This document shows, piece after piece, positions 26,101 through 36,524 of a stretch of DNA of 64,000 bases. The notes under the pieces were generated by a model that ran no database searches, was not told where the DNA came from, and saw only the letters and a program-made list of their open reading frames with translations. Where the stretch lies: the NCBI GenBank assembly GCA_965153355.1, contig OZ231127.1, positions 45,756,001 through 45,820,000 of the forward strand. Reading direction: 5' to 3'. A program made the translations under genes and the position numbers. This DNA comes from Flaccisagitta enflata. Taxonomy: Eukaryota > Chaetognatha > Sagittoidea > Aphragmophora. Position 1 is the stretch's first letter. Every line of letters starts with the position of its first letter.

Positions 26101-27881
26101 AGGCGTCCTCATCTTCGGCGTCCATTTCATCTTCAGATGTTTCGTTGCCGCTTTCAACGCGAGAACTTTCACCACCACTACGATCATAGGCTGGGCAGGG
26201 ATAAAGTTGAACAAATCTACCAATAAGTACAGCGGAATGGCCTCACTTGAAAATTACATTGGTCTTCTTCAGATTACATCAAAGAATCTACTCCAGTGTG
26301 TGCCAATCAATTATTTCATCAATCTGGTTTTTTTTCTGTTTATCTATCAGATTTTGCGCAGCCGGTTGCGAAATGATTCGCTGTGGTCAGATCCTTTAGC
26401 ACATGGCCAGGTTTTGAAGGAATTGAGCTCTGCACCCCAGATTGGTCGCAATTGAAAGAGTTTAACCAACTCTGGTTAAAGCTACAGACCTCGGATAGAC
26501 CTAGAACTACAGATCTTTGGAAATCTTCAAAAATACCTTGTTTGATGAAAATTTTTAATGTTACAAAGGTGCCCCTTTTGCGTGGTAGGACATTATCAAG
26601 GGATCGAGACCTACCTGGTCCACGAGGACGTACTCCACTTGGACCTGGGAATGATTCGTCCAATCTTGAAAGCTCATCCGGGTGAGGGAAGCCGTAAACT
26701 TTGCTCAACTCGTTGATCAGAAGCTTCAGCTGCCGAGTGATCTATGAACGCGGAAGAAAAAAAAATACTCGTAGATGCTTTGTGGTATTTCCCCATGATT
26801 ATGAACGTCCCCAGCGAGAAAACTCTTAGACGTAAGTATCGAAATGTTCAGCAAGTTTGTTTTAGAGATGTGAAACTAGATCATCCTTAACAAAATAAAG
26901 AGCTGTGAAGAGTGCATGAAATATGGAAAACTTGAATCATCTGTAAGGTAAAAACATCATACAACGACCTATCACTTTCAGTAAAGGCACCTCTATTACT
27001 GGCTGTGTCCGTCGGTCGGTTGGTCGGTCGGTCGGTCTGTCTGTCGACTGTCGGTAACGCATTCGTCCGACGATCCTCACGTCGCACCTTATTGGCCTAC
27101 TTGGCCTTGTTTCCAAGGTTGTGGATACGTTTGTTCCTACTAACTTACTCTGAAATTCTCTGGCGACGTTTCCTGGAGTTTGGATAAGGCTGTCGATATT
27201 TGGACGTCATCCGCGTCTGAGTACCACATGGGAGGAGCTTGGGGGTAGGTTTCCTTAACAAGTGAACAAAAGAGGTTGGCTAAAACTGTAGTAGTGTTGA
27301 AAGTTTTCTCATTTATAAATCATAATCCTCAGACGATATTCATAACAAATATGCCCGGAGAGGAAACTTTGAACTTGGCCATTAAAATACAAATACTGAG
27401 CAACTTACAACTTACAACTTTGGAAAAAGTCTTTACTACATAGTTCATGTATATATAATTGTACAGATACTTTTTGCGACGAGTTTATCAATTCGACCTA
27501 TGATGACTTCCGCATTTTAGGTGCGACAAAGCACCTCTATAATTGACTGTGTCCGTCGGTCGGTTGGTTGGTCGGTCGGTCTGTCTGTGTCGGTAACGCA
27601 TTCGTTCGACGATCCACACGTAGCACCTATTGGCCTACTTGGCCTTGTTGGAAAGCAGTTAAACTTAGACTTATTGCTTATCCAATACATAAAAGATCTT
27701 ATTTCAAGAAAAATCTTACCAAAATATTGGCGTGAATGTCATTTTTCTCTCCACGCGGGCCAATAAACCGGCAAGTGACTTCATCGACGGTAGCAGAGAT
27801 GATTTGGAATCGGGGATGGGTCCGAGGGAAGAGGCCCTCCAGGAGTTTAAGGTCTTGCTTCAGGGTTTGAAAGCAGGCCAT
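20569..27881 (-). CDS. UBE2Q: Ubiquitin-conjugating enzyme E2 Q (UBE2Q1/Q2 type), 10 exons, complete
   Basis: E2 enzyme that accepts ubiquitin from E1 on a catalytic cysteine and passes it to substrates. Exons (minus strand): 27881-27720, 27253-27149, 26741-26615, 26190-26069, 25263-25141, 24599-24481, 23132-23022, 22140-21942, 21005-20846, 20600-20569 (TGA at 20569-20571). All are GT-AG with agreeing phases; total 1260 nt = 419 residues, close to the 422 of human UBE2Q1. Residues 1-131 are the N-terminal RWD-like domain, about 132-230 an acidic linker, and about 231-419 the UBC fold. The UBC fold carries [46 protein letters not shown] with catalytic Cys349, and the C-terminus [14 protein letters not shown]. 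The start ATG GCC was taken at 27881. An in-frame ATG at 27908 would add nine residues but lies across a possible 5'-UTR acceptor. Confidence 0.95.
21117..21340 (+). mobile_element. GTCC hairpin element in a UBE2Q intron
   Basis: Begins TTTTAGTCGCGTGCACGCGACTCTACAACCC, carries CTGTCCGTCTGTCCG, and ends CCGCACGCGACTGTAAAG...CTTGTT. The distal GCACGCGACT is the exact complement of the first arm. Confidence 0.75.
21486..21620. repeat. Near-perfect 135-bp hairpin in a UBE2Q intron
   Basis: CAGAATTACAAATTTGCATA at 21486 pairs with its complement ending at 21620. The stem continues through GAACATAGCGCG/CGCGCTATGTTC with few mismatches, leaving a loop of about 20 nt. Could be a MITE or a transcribed hairpin RNA precursor. 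Confidence 0.8.
22276..22459 (-). mobile_element. GTCC hairpin element in a UBE2Q intron
   Basis: CAAGGCCGGATACACGGCTAC at one end; (GGAC)n and the hairpin AGTCGCGTAGCACGCGACT plus AAAAA at the other. The distal CGCGTGC repeat is a perfect match to the hairpin arm. Confidence 0.8.
22700..22745 (-). other. Possible relic or duplicate of UBE2Q exon 7
   Basis: Minus-strand sequence reads [17 protein letters not shown] before a stop. It resembles the exon 7 start [16 protein letters not shown] at both DNA and protein level over about 22 nt. It has no good donor downstream, so it is a decayed copy or a coincidence. Confidence 0.25.
24481..26190 (-). CDS. UBE2Q: UBE2Q acidic linker exons 4-6
   Basis: Exon 4 (26190-26069) encodes an acidic run ending [11 protein letters not shown]. 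Exon 5 (25263-25141) encodes 41 residues, [16 protein letters not shown] to GEPDEMKK, with no clear vertebrate counterpart; it is phase 0 on both sides and could be skipped without a frame change. Exon 6 (24599-24481) encodes [19 protein letters not shown] and then [18 protein letters not shown], which is strongly conserved. A foldback transposon (25417-25978) lies between exons 4 and 5. Confidence 0.85.
25417..25978. mobile_element. 562-bp TA foldback element in a UBE2Q intron
   Basis: Ends CAGTAGATCTCGTCTAGACC and its complement (with ATATACTG), TA flanks at 25415-25416 and 25979-25980. Inner arms share GAACATACCATGGGAAAGTT-like sequence. Ends resemble Tc1-type CAGT termini. Confidence 0.85.
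26615..27881 (-). CDS. UBE2Q: UBE2Q N-terminal RWD-like domain exons 1-3
   Basis: Exon 1 (27881-27720) reads [18 protein letters not shown] and [11 protein letters not shown]. Exon 2 (27253-27149) reads [16 protein letters not shown], the counterpart of the conserved YPxxPPxW of this domain. Exon 3 (26741-26615) reads [18 protein letters not shown]. Introns 1 and 2 each hold a GTCC-type element (27515-27649 and 26983-27110). Confidence 0.93.
26983..27110 (+). mobile_element. GTCGG-type hairpin element, variant stem, in a UBE2Q intron
   Basis: GGCACCTCTATTAC, then (GTCG)n, then GTCGCACCTTATTGGCC and CTTGGCCTTGTTT. The distal GTCGCACCT would pair with the first arm seen intact in the copy at 27515 (AGGTGCGAC). 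Confidence 0.65.
27515..27649 (+). mobile_element. GTCGG-type hairpin element, variant stem, in a UBE2Q intron
   Basis: TTTTAGGTGCGACAAAGCACCTCTATAA forms the 5' hairpin; (GTCGGTCGGTTG) follows; 3' end TAGCACCTATTGGCC...CTTGGCCTTGTT. Confidence 0.7.
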
Positions 27882-29230
27882 CGTTTTACCAAATCTGATG
27901 AACTTCAAAAAAGAGAAAACAAATAATCAATAAGGGCTCAACAGTATCAACAGTTTTGATACACCACTGCGACGATCAGTGTTGTACTCGATTGTGGTTG
28001 AACGCTGATCTTTTCAATAATCGTATAAAATGTTTGCTTCTCCGACTACCAATACTGCAATGTGCAACTGCAGGGCAGTGTGCAACTGCAAGGCAGTCTG
28101 CCAACTGCAGCGAGCGATTTCGGGCGCATTGTATAACCTTGGGGATTACAGAAACTGAGCTAAAACCGTACTCACAGAAAAGTAAAGACGACCGGCGACG
28201 AGGTCGATAACGTCAAGGGGGTAATAGCTGATAACAGCAGAGCGACGTTTGATCGTTGAGATTAGTCGTCCGGGGTTTTAAATTAAATGGGAGCAAGCAC
28301 AAATGAATTCGTAGGGCGAACCGGGCAGTCTTCTCAGTTATGGAATGTCAATTAGCATTGTTTGAGCAGACTCCATCATCAACAGGAGCAGCAAGGATTT
28401 TGGAATACTGAAATAAAAAAGAAATCTTACGAATCTAGAGTGCAAAGCAAACAGCTTATCAGCACAATTAGCGAAGTCCAGCAGTTATTTTATAGGATTT
28501 TTTTTTTCTCTGCCGTCCACTTAACCTGTTTAACCTCGTTTACAAAATGGCTTTCATCATATGGGCTGTGATATTAGTTGTAGTTTTTCGAAAGTTCGGT
28601 GACACTCACTATAAAGATTTAAAGATCCCGTTCATAAGTGTTTTGCAAATCGATAAAATGTCTTTTCTTTTTCTTTCTCAACAGAAAAAAAAATCCATCG
28701 CTTCATCATCATACATCATCGGAAGTTCGGAACAAATATCAGTGTCTCGAGGCGCGGTACGTGACCATGAGCTAATGGCTTGATGATAAACTACATTTCT
28801 CTTCATTTCTTACTTCCTTACTTTTCCTGTGTACGTTCTTTATCTACGCAATGAGAGAGAGAGCCGACTAGAGTTACCAGAGAGCAGGCACTGCAGAATC
28901 GATCACAGCTGAAAGACGGAACGAAATTCAAACTCGACTAGACGAATGAACAATCCAAACGTGCATATTCAATCTGCAAGAGAAGGGAGAAAAAGACAAA
29001 AGTATTGTGAACAGCGAGCAAATTTAAAAAAAAAAAAAAAAGCAAACTCCAAACTAGAACAATACTTTCAATAACATAAAATATCATCAACGATACAATG
29101 CAAAAACACCAATATATTGAGTATTTGACAGCTACGTCATCAATCTTTGCTTGACAGTATTTCAATGATTAGAGTAGAACGGGTAGTAGACTGGTAGTAG
29201 CAGGCGCGTAGGACAAGGGCATGCCGGGCA
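27882..29230. promoter_or_regulatory. Region upstream of UBE2Q, promoter expected but not resolved
   Basis: On the minus strand this precedes the start codon. TTCATCAG at about 27895-27902 could be the acceptor of a 5'-UTR intron. I see no clear TATA or CpG-rich core. GCAACTGCAGGGCAGT/GCAACTGCAAGGCAGT forms a short direct repeat near 28062. Confidence 0.3.
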
Positions 29231-29282
29231 TGCCATGCTATGCCCTGTTGTCGGGACATTAATGTTGTCGGGACACCAATCA

Positions 29283-29311
29283 AGGGAAGAAGAAAAAGAA
29301 AAAGAAGAAAA

Positions 29312-29344
<33 letters not shown>

Positions 29345-29350
29345 GGAAGT

Positions 29351-29401
<51 letters not shown>

Positions 29402-29408
29402 AGAAGAA

Positions 29409-29455
<47 letters not shown>

Positions 29456-30299
29456 AGAAGAAGAGAGAAAGAAGAAGAGGAGGAGAAGAAGAAGAAGAGG
29501 AGGAAGAAGAAGAAGAGGAGGAAGAAGAAGAGGAGAAGAAGAAGAAGAGGAAAGAAGAAGGGAGGAAGAAGAAGAAGAGGAGGAAGAGAAGAAGAGAGGA
29601 GGAAGAAGAAGAAGAAGAAGAAGGAGGAAGAAGAGGAAGGAGGAAGAAGAAGAGAGAGGAGGAAGAAGAAGAAGAAGAGGAGGAAGAAGAAGAAGAAGAG
29701 GAAGAAGAGGAGGAAGAGAGAGAGGAGGAAGAAAGGAGGAAGGAGGAGGAGGAGGAGGAGAGGAGGAGGAGGAAGAAGAAGAAGAGGAGGAAGAAGAAGA
29801 AGAGGAGGAAGAAGAGGAGGAGGAAGAAGAAGAGAGGAGGAAGAAGAAGAGGAGGGAAGAGAAGAGAGGAGAAGAGAGAGGAGGAAGAAGAAGAAGAGGA
29901 GGAAGAGGAGGAAGAAGAAGAAGAGGAGGAAGAAGAAGAAGAGGAAGAAGAAAGATGAGAAAGAAGAGGAGGAAGAAGAAATATGAGGAAGAAGAAGAGG
30001 AAGAAGAAGAAGAGGAAGAAGAAGAAGAGGAAGAAGAAAGATGAGGAAGAAGAAGAGGAAGAAAGATGAAGAAAGAAAGAAGAAGAGGAAGAAAGGAAGA
30101 AGAAGAGGAAGAAGAAAGAAAGAAGAGGAAGAAGAGAAGAGGAAGAAGAGAAGAAGAAGAAGAAGAGGAAAGAAAGAAAGAAGAGAGGAAGAAAAGAAAG
30201 AAGAGGAAGGAAAAAGGAAAGGAAGAAGAGAAAAAGAAAGAAGGAAGAAAAAAAAGCGAAGAAAAGGAAGAAGAAAAAGAGAAAAGAAGAAGAAAAGAA

Positions 30300-30367
<68 letters not shown>
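29283..30367. repeat. Purine-only (GAA/GAG)n and (GA)n tract of more than 1 kb
   Basis: Nearly uninterrupted purines on the + strand, with GAA, GAG and GGAGGA variants and a terminal (GA)n of about 65 bp. The many long Glu/Arg/Lys frames here are artefacts. Confidence 0.97.
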
Positions 30368-30369
<2 letters not shown>

Positions 30370-30370
<1 letters not shown>

Positions 30371-30929
30371 CTTTACATATCACAAATTTTCATCCATGGG
30401 TGTATAGTTATAAAACCTTGATTTTCCTCTGGGATTTTTGTCACCATTAAAAATTTATTTTTCCTATACATCTCTTTTAAAGTAATGTTTTGATTTAACT
30501 GGTATCAAATGGTAATATAGTAACTCAATATTAAATTCAGCACCGCCAAAAGTCAATTTCACTATTTTCTTTTCTATTTTTTTATTTCCTTCTCCATTTC
30601 CAAACCCCTTGATTTTTCCCTGAACTGGGGAGGGGATGTGTGGGGGGATATTTGTAACTGTATTCTAAGAACCGTACTTTTATGTTTTCAAAAATTATCA
30701 TAAAATGTTTATTCTCAAAAAGAAAAATTCATGAAGTAATCAAAAGTTGCTAAAATATGTGTCTTTATTAAACAATGTTCATGTAACAAGCAAAAGTTCT
30801 GCAAATATTGTTTTTTTATAATTTATGACCAAAAACTAAAAGTTAATTTCTGTTGGGACATTTAATTAGTCAGATACTAATTTGGGGGTGGCATGCCCTA
30901 AAAATCTATCCCTCCTACGCCCCTGAGTA
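30370..30929. other. No gene seen
   Basis: AT-rich unique-looking sequence between the purine tract and a foldback element. Confidence 0.5.
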
Positions 30930-31641
30930 TAGTAGATTCCGTCTTAAACTTTTTTGCAAAAGACTTCGAAGTGGACAATACTTTCGATGAAACAATATAA
31001 CATGAACACAATTCTTGATGGGGCCAAGCAGAATAGAAAAATAAAAATAAAACTTATATTTGAAGTACAGATTATTTAAATAAATATTTTATTTTTTATT
31101 ACTGTGAGTTGCCATAAAAACACCTGCATTTCGCTAATTATGCGGAAGGTATAAAAGAATATCATTTAAAGTTAAATTATCTTCAGTCATAGCTAGATGG
31201 CGCTTTGACTTATAGCAATAACTGAATGATACTCTTTGATAATGGCTAAATGAGCAATATTTTTACAGATTTATTCATCCCCAAGAAATTGATTTTGAGT
31301 AATATTCTTAATTTCTTATACATTTTTTTATTCGCAATACAAATAATTTGATAGGAAAACATGAAACTGTCTTCATAGTAATCAACCGTCATAAGGAAGC
31401 ATTCTTTTATTAATTTACCTTCTAAATATCATTTTTTATGTTTTTTTAGTCGCGGACGAGCGACTCTATAAGAGGCTTTGTCCGTCCGTCCGTCCGTCCG
31501 TCCGTCGGTTGGTGAGCACGAGTCGAAAAGTGGAAAAACCAGCGTTTCCGCCCCTGCCCACCCGTCCGCGACTGGTATTGGCCGTGTATCCGGCCTTGTT
31601 TACAATATGCTTGCCCGTTAAAGTTTAGACGAGATCTACTG
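30930..31641. mobile_element. TA foldback element related to 25417-25978, with a nested insertion
   Basis: Left end AGTAGATTCCGTCTTAAAC and right end AAGTTTAGACGAGATCTACTG; the centre holds an inverted repeat around the GCCATAAAAACACC region. A GTCC element (31441-31600) sits inside the right arm. Confidence 0.7.
31441..31600 (+). mobile_element. GTCC hairpin element nested in a TA foldback element
   Basis: TTTTTAGTCGCGGACGAGCGACTC, (GTCC)n, then GTCCGCGACTGG and GTATCCGGCCTTGTT. The distal GTCCGCGACT is the exact complement of the first arm AGTCGCGGAC. Confidence 0.8.
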
Positions 31642-31719
31642 CACCAATAAAGGCGGCTCTCGCCGTAGGAAAAATGTCGTGAGTGCGAGGTTTTTGATTT
31701 TTTTGTGATTGTGTTTTGT

Positions 31720-31721
<2 letters not shown>

Positions 31722-31812
<91 letters not shown>

Positions 31813-31985
31813 TATTCTCTGTCTCTCATTTTTTCATTCTCTTTCATTCTCTCTCCCTCTCTCCTCTCTCCCTCTCCTTTCTCCCAATCTCTCTCTCCCT
31901 CTCTCTCTCCCTCTCTCTCTTTTTTTGTTTTTGTTTTTCTCCCTCTCTCTCCCTCTCTTTCTCTTTCTCTCTCTCTCTCTCTTTG
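31722..31985. repeat. (CT)n microsatellite and degenerate extension
   Basis: Pure CT to 31808, then CT with TTTTT and CCCTCT interruptions; preceded by the AATAAAGGCGGC repeat start. Confidence 0.95.
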
Positions 31986-32286
31986 TTTCTTAGAAAACAG
32001 TAAATATGTCTATAGGTAGTGGTTTAGAAAGAATAATTAGTTAGAAAATCAAAAGGTGTTATTGAGGGTGTATGAGTTAGTTGAGTTATGCACTATGTTA
32101 GTAGCACCAATGCAACCCCATGGGTCCCCTCAGCATTAGCACCAAAGGCAGAGCTTACCGACGGACAGGTCAGTGCGCCAAGCTCCGACGGACATTCAGA
32201 CAAGCGATGGACATTCAGACAAACAGATATAAAGGGGGATCACAGCAAAAAATGGTAGCTATTGAAAGACTGGTATTGTATTCAAA

Positions 32287-34155
32287 CTAATCTTCAGGAA
32301 GCACAAGGATCAACACATGTGCATTCCGCATTGGCTCATTAGTATCGGCTGGTAAAGGCGTTATTTGTTCATCATTACAGAGAAGCCAGCAATCATCTTC
32401 TTTGAGATAAGCAATGTAGTGACCTTGTAAGCGTTGCCTTCCAATATGGTGGACTGCACTGAAAACTTTGTAGATTGCTAGTCCTTGCAGTGTATTTATT
32501 AAAAAATCTCAGGATTATGTCAAAATTAGTGGATTTTACCGTCCATCCCGTACCAGACCAATTTTGACCCAAGGAATCCAAATCTGCAGTCAGAAATGGT
32601 CTCAGGTCAATATTTCGATAGGCTACGGCTACATTTCTCAGGTCAAAATACTATATAAGGTCAAATTTTCAAAATTGGAAATTTGTCGATCTGATTACAG
32701 ATTAAAAATCCTTGGAAAAAACTATTACGAGAAAGTATCTTTCTTTTTTTGAAATTTTGATTGGAACACAGTCAAAATTAGCATTAAACATCCAAAATAG
32801 AATAAAATTGCTCTTTTATCTAAATTCGGCCTAATTTTGACGGATAATGTTAATTTTGACTATGTTCTAATCAAAATTTTGAAAAAAGAAAGCCACTTTT
32901 TTCACACAGTTTTTTGCAAGGATTTTGAATTTGCAATCAAATAGACAAATTTCCAATTTTGAAAATTTGACCTTATATAGTATTTTGACCTGAGAAATGT
33001 AGCTGTAGCCTATCGAAATATTGACCTGAGACCATTTTTGACTGCAAATTTGGATTCCTGGGGTCAAAATTGGTCTAGAATGGGATGGACGGTAAAATCC
33101 CACAATTTTGACATAATCCTGAGATTTTTTAGTGTATTTATCACTACCTCAGTAAATGGAAGTGCCTCAGTATTTTCCTTGAAATGAGACACACTTTGGC
33201 GGAGCTGTTTTGTCATGAATCGTTTCAGCTGGACGACAAGAAACTTTGGTGCAAATTGAAGGTGTCCAGACTTAGAGCAAGTATGGCCATGGCAACTTTC
33301 ACACTGTCTGTCAATCCCATGCTCTGTAGCTTCAAAGTGATTCTTTATAGCAGCTGCAGCATCAAAGGATTTGTTACGGACAAGATAAGCTATATCCACT
33401 GTTGCAATTGAATTAGGGACTGAGGTTATAGTGGATTGCCCAAACTGATTGCATTGAATTTTTTCATTCATAATGTGCTACAAAAACTGCAGTTCTTGCG
33501 AAAAACCAAGAATTGCTTGGAGGCACTCAGCTGCATCTTGTTGTGCATGGAGCTGATTTGTTGCAGTTATATTCATGGACAAAAGAATCATTTGTTTGAA
33601 AGAGATTCTTCTTGGTGAACCAGTCAAGGAATTGACACTGTATTTACCAGGGGTACGTAATTTTTGTAAAATTTGTGCAAAAGCAGTTGCATAAGGCCTA
33701 AGCTGCTCTTGTGAAGGATTGTGAAAAAATGTTTGTGCATCACCTTCGTGCTTTACTACATGCAAGGCCATTTGCATCACCGAGTTTAACCAACAATTAT
33801 TGGATGGATTATCAAGTTGTGGAACCACAAGAGCCCCAATGTTGACCTGAGCTTCTGGTTCATTTTGTGGGTTTCCAAATGCTCTCTGAGGGGTCTGTTT
33901 GCGTTGACGTTCAGTATTTGGTTGTGGTTGAGGACGTGATTGATTTTTAGACTGATGAGATGAAGGTTTGCTCGGAGTTTGATCATTTCTAGAACCAGTT
34001 GGTGTTGGATGATAGTGCAAAAAAAAAAAATTGATTGGACTTTTCAGTGTCACATTTTCATGAAATGAAGATAGCTGGAAAGTGCTGATGCCAGCCACAG
34101 TCTGAGCAAATCTTTCAAAGTCTTCCTGAGATTTCTTGCTAAAGGACAGAAACAT
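32287..34155 (-). pseudogene. Ubiquitin-specific protease (USP/UCH C19) domain in a mobile element, disrupted
   Basis: Cysteine protease fold that removes ubiquitin. On the minus strand the Cys box NPSNNCWLNSVMQMAL, the QQDAAECLQAI box, a Cys-pair zinc region (DRQCESCHGHTC), APKFLVVQLKRF and the His box AVHHIGRQRLQGHYIAYL followed by WLLCNDEQIT are all present, so the catalytic Cys, His and Asn/Asp are intact. The frame is broken by one TAG at 33478-33480 and by a 632-bp foldback insertion (32500-33131). The host frame is continuous across the insertion when one 10-bp duplicate is counted once. It ends at TAG 32287-32289 with VLILVLPED. It lies in the same frame as the helicase just upstream, so both probably came from one large transposon protein. 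Confidence 0.82.
32500..33131. mobile_element. 632-bp foldback element inside the USP gene
   Basis: Almost the whole element is a palindrome: arms of about 290 bp beginning TAAAAAATCTCAGGATTATG on each strand, with a short centre near 32800. It is flanked by a perfect 10-bp duplication GTGTATTTAT at 32490-32499 and 33132-33141. Counting that target once makes the protease reading frame continuous, which fixes the borders. A 9-10 bp duplication fits Mutator-like elements (inference). Confidence 0.9.
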
Positions 34156-34179
34156 GCGAAAGTAATCCTTGCCTTTTGT

Positions 34180-34684
34180 TCAGTGGAACAATTTGATATG
34201 CCGTCTGAAATCAGGTAGATTGATGAATGCAATCTTGTTTATACCTGACACTCTTGTGAGAATGCAATAGTTCAGCCCCCATGTGTCTATGGGATCTTTT
34301 TTGATATCCTTAGGGGCCAGATATTGAACAATCACTCCTCCAAAAAGGGTCAAACCTTGAACCTTGTGCCCTGTCATTGCAAAACAGAGGCGCAAAGGGA
34401 GTTGTTGTCTTTCCATGCTTTTCTGGAAATTGTGCTGCCTGATCACAGAGAAAATGGGAACCCAGTTGTCCTTTCCTTCTTCGTTAAAGAGAGGCACATC
34501 TAACTCAACCAATACATATTCAGGGAATCGGTCCTCATCTTCTTGCACCTCGCAAAATTTTACATCTCTGACGATGCCCTGCGCACAATTTATGAAACCA
34601 GCTTCGACCCAAATATTACTGGTTAGCATGACTATTGATCCAATGGCGAGATGGATGGTAGATTTCAACCCTCCAAAATTTTCT
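34180..34684 (-). pseudogene. PIF1-type helicase C-terminal part, 5'-truncated
   Basis: SF1 DNA helicase of the PIF1 family. The minus-strand frame reads HLAIGSIVMLTSNIWVEAG, then FAMTGHKVQGLTL (motif V-like) and a late block ending YCILTRVSGINKIAFINL (motif VI region). Motifs I-IV (Walker A/B) are absent from the window. The coding similarity begins just after TGTTTGTCAG at about 34684, either an acceptor or a truncation point. It stops at TGA 34180-34182, and the same frame resumes as the protease. PIF1 helicases with extra protease domains are typical of Helitron-like elements; assignment to Helitrons is inference. Confidence 0.75.
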
Positions 34685-34786
34685 GACAAACAGACAGACT
34701 GACTGACAGACAGACAGATACAGGCAACTTCCGCAACCACTCACCAGAAAAGGGGGAAACTGGATTTCTCATCAGGTCTCAAAAAT

Positions 34787-35385
34787 CCAATAAAGGCGGC
34801 TAATCGCCGTAGGAAAAGGGTAGTAAATGCTGAGAGAAAAAAAGAGAGTTGCTGATAAATGGACAGGGGCATCTAACCCCCATCCACACCTTAACCCCAA
34901 CCCCCACACACAAGCATCTAGACCGCTTGTTTTTCCACTTTTCCACTTTGACATATAGATTGACCAACAGAACTATGGATGGACTGACGGATAAAGCTTC
35001 TCATAGATTCCAGAGTCAAAATAAGAGAGAGAATATGCTGCCAGGATGCGCAATTATCACCTGGGACATTTTAAAGTTCAATTGGACTTCAACTAACTCG
35101 ATTCCTTGTTTTTGGAAGAAATAAGAAAAATGCGAAAAAAATAAAAAAAGATTTAAAAAATCATAGCTCCAAAACTATTGATCGCACAGAATTCTGCTTG
35201 GCGTCATCTGAAAGAGGAGATTTAGCTCTTTCTTAGCTGTTAATTTCATGCGTAGGCTCGTTCGGCCCGAAAAAAAGATCAACTTTCCCAAACCACTCAC
35301 CAGAAAAAGGGAAAACTGGATTTCTCTGCAGGACTCAAAAAGACCGAAGGGACTTCGTCTCTTCGACTTTTTTTCCAAAAAATAG
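34787..35385 (+). repeat. Dispersed repeat, second copy
   Basis: CAATAAAGGCGGCTAATCGC, AGAAAAAAAGAGAG, a middle part with ATCCACACCTTAACCCC, and the same tail as 19738-20030. The start alone recurs at 31646, before a (CT)n tract. A partial tail lies at 55960-56180. Confidence 0.7.
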
Positions 35386-35616
35386 TTATGTCATTCATGC
35401 GGAACTCCTTACGCACACGCGCGCGCGCGCACTTACTAAGATGCACTCGAGTCGCGCGATCGCATGCACTGTAAGATACAGCAATTCGTACTACCTAAAA
35501 CCAACGGATTAAATTAACAATTGCCTTAGTGACAACTGCGTAAAGCACAACCAACTGAATACCAAATACAGAGGAGTCCTGAGTAAACGTTTGAAATTTA
35601 CATGCTTATGAAAGAA

Positions 35617-35750
35617 CAAGGCCTAATACACGGTAAGACAGTCGCGGATGGTTGGGCAGGGGTAGTAATTTAAAAACCGCTCGATACAACATTTTGGACC
35701 AACCTACCGACCGACACGGAAAGGTGGAGTCGCGTGTCCGCGACTAAAAA
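35617..35750 (-). mobile_element. GTCC hairpin element, short copy
   Basis: CAAGGCCTAATACACGG to the hairpin AGTCGCGTGTCCGCGACT plus AAAAA. The distal arm differs by one base from perfect pairing. The GTCC tract is reduced to CCGACCGAC. Confidence 0.7.
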
Positions 35751-35950
35751 TAATGAACATTTTTCTGGCTCTGTCTATGTTGTAACATATCTTTATGTAT
35801 AATATGTATTAATATTACTAAATTTTTTTTTTATTAAGCGGGAGTAAACTGTGAAGTACACAAAGTCCAGACTCAACCATTTCCTAGGTTCCAAATTCAC
35901 AACCGCATCATTCCTTCCGTGATAACACTGCGGCACAACTACGTACATAA

Positions 35951-36058
<108 letters not shown>

Positions 36059-36187
36059 ATGAATTTCACGCGCGCCACGAGCACTTCCTCTTCTAACCAC
36101 GTCATCTCTTCTCTCTCTCATAGCAGTGCCTTCAAACCTGGGCCCAGTGATTATGAATATGAGAATACATCCGTAAGCGTTCTTACG

Positions 36188-36292
36188 TGCGTCAAAGCCC
36201 GTCTATAAGATGCTGCGTTCGTCGGTCGGTCGGTTGGTCTAGTGTACCCGTTTCACGATCCACATGGCAAACATGTCGGCCTGCTTGGCCTT
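36188..36292 (+). mobile_element. GTCGG-type element, degenerate
   Basis: CGTCTATAAGATGC, (GTCG)n and a CTTGGCCTTGTT end are recognisable; the hairpin arms are decayed. Confidence 0.5.
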
Positions 36293-36524
36293 GTTAGTGT
36301 TCGTGTGGCTGTAGGCTTAACGGAGGGGAAAGCTAGTGTGAGATCCTCCCGCTGGATGATCCCTCTTTCGAGCTAGTTTCCGATGATCCCTCACCTAGTT
36401 TGAGATGATCCTCTCTATTTTTCAATAGAAATTAGCTATTTATTTTTAGTTCTGAACAATTTTTGATGTTTACAGTCCCTATCATCATGCAAGAAACCAA
36501 AACTAATGGTTTTCTCAAGTATTA

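Noticed and set aside
29235-30421. Very long Glu/Lys/Arg and Ser/Phe frames
   Set aside because: Purine-tract artefacts.
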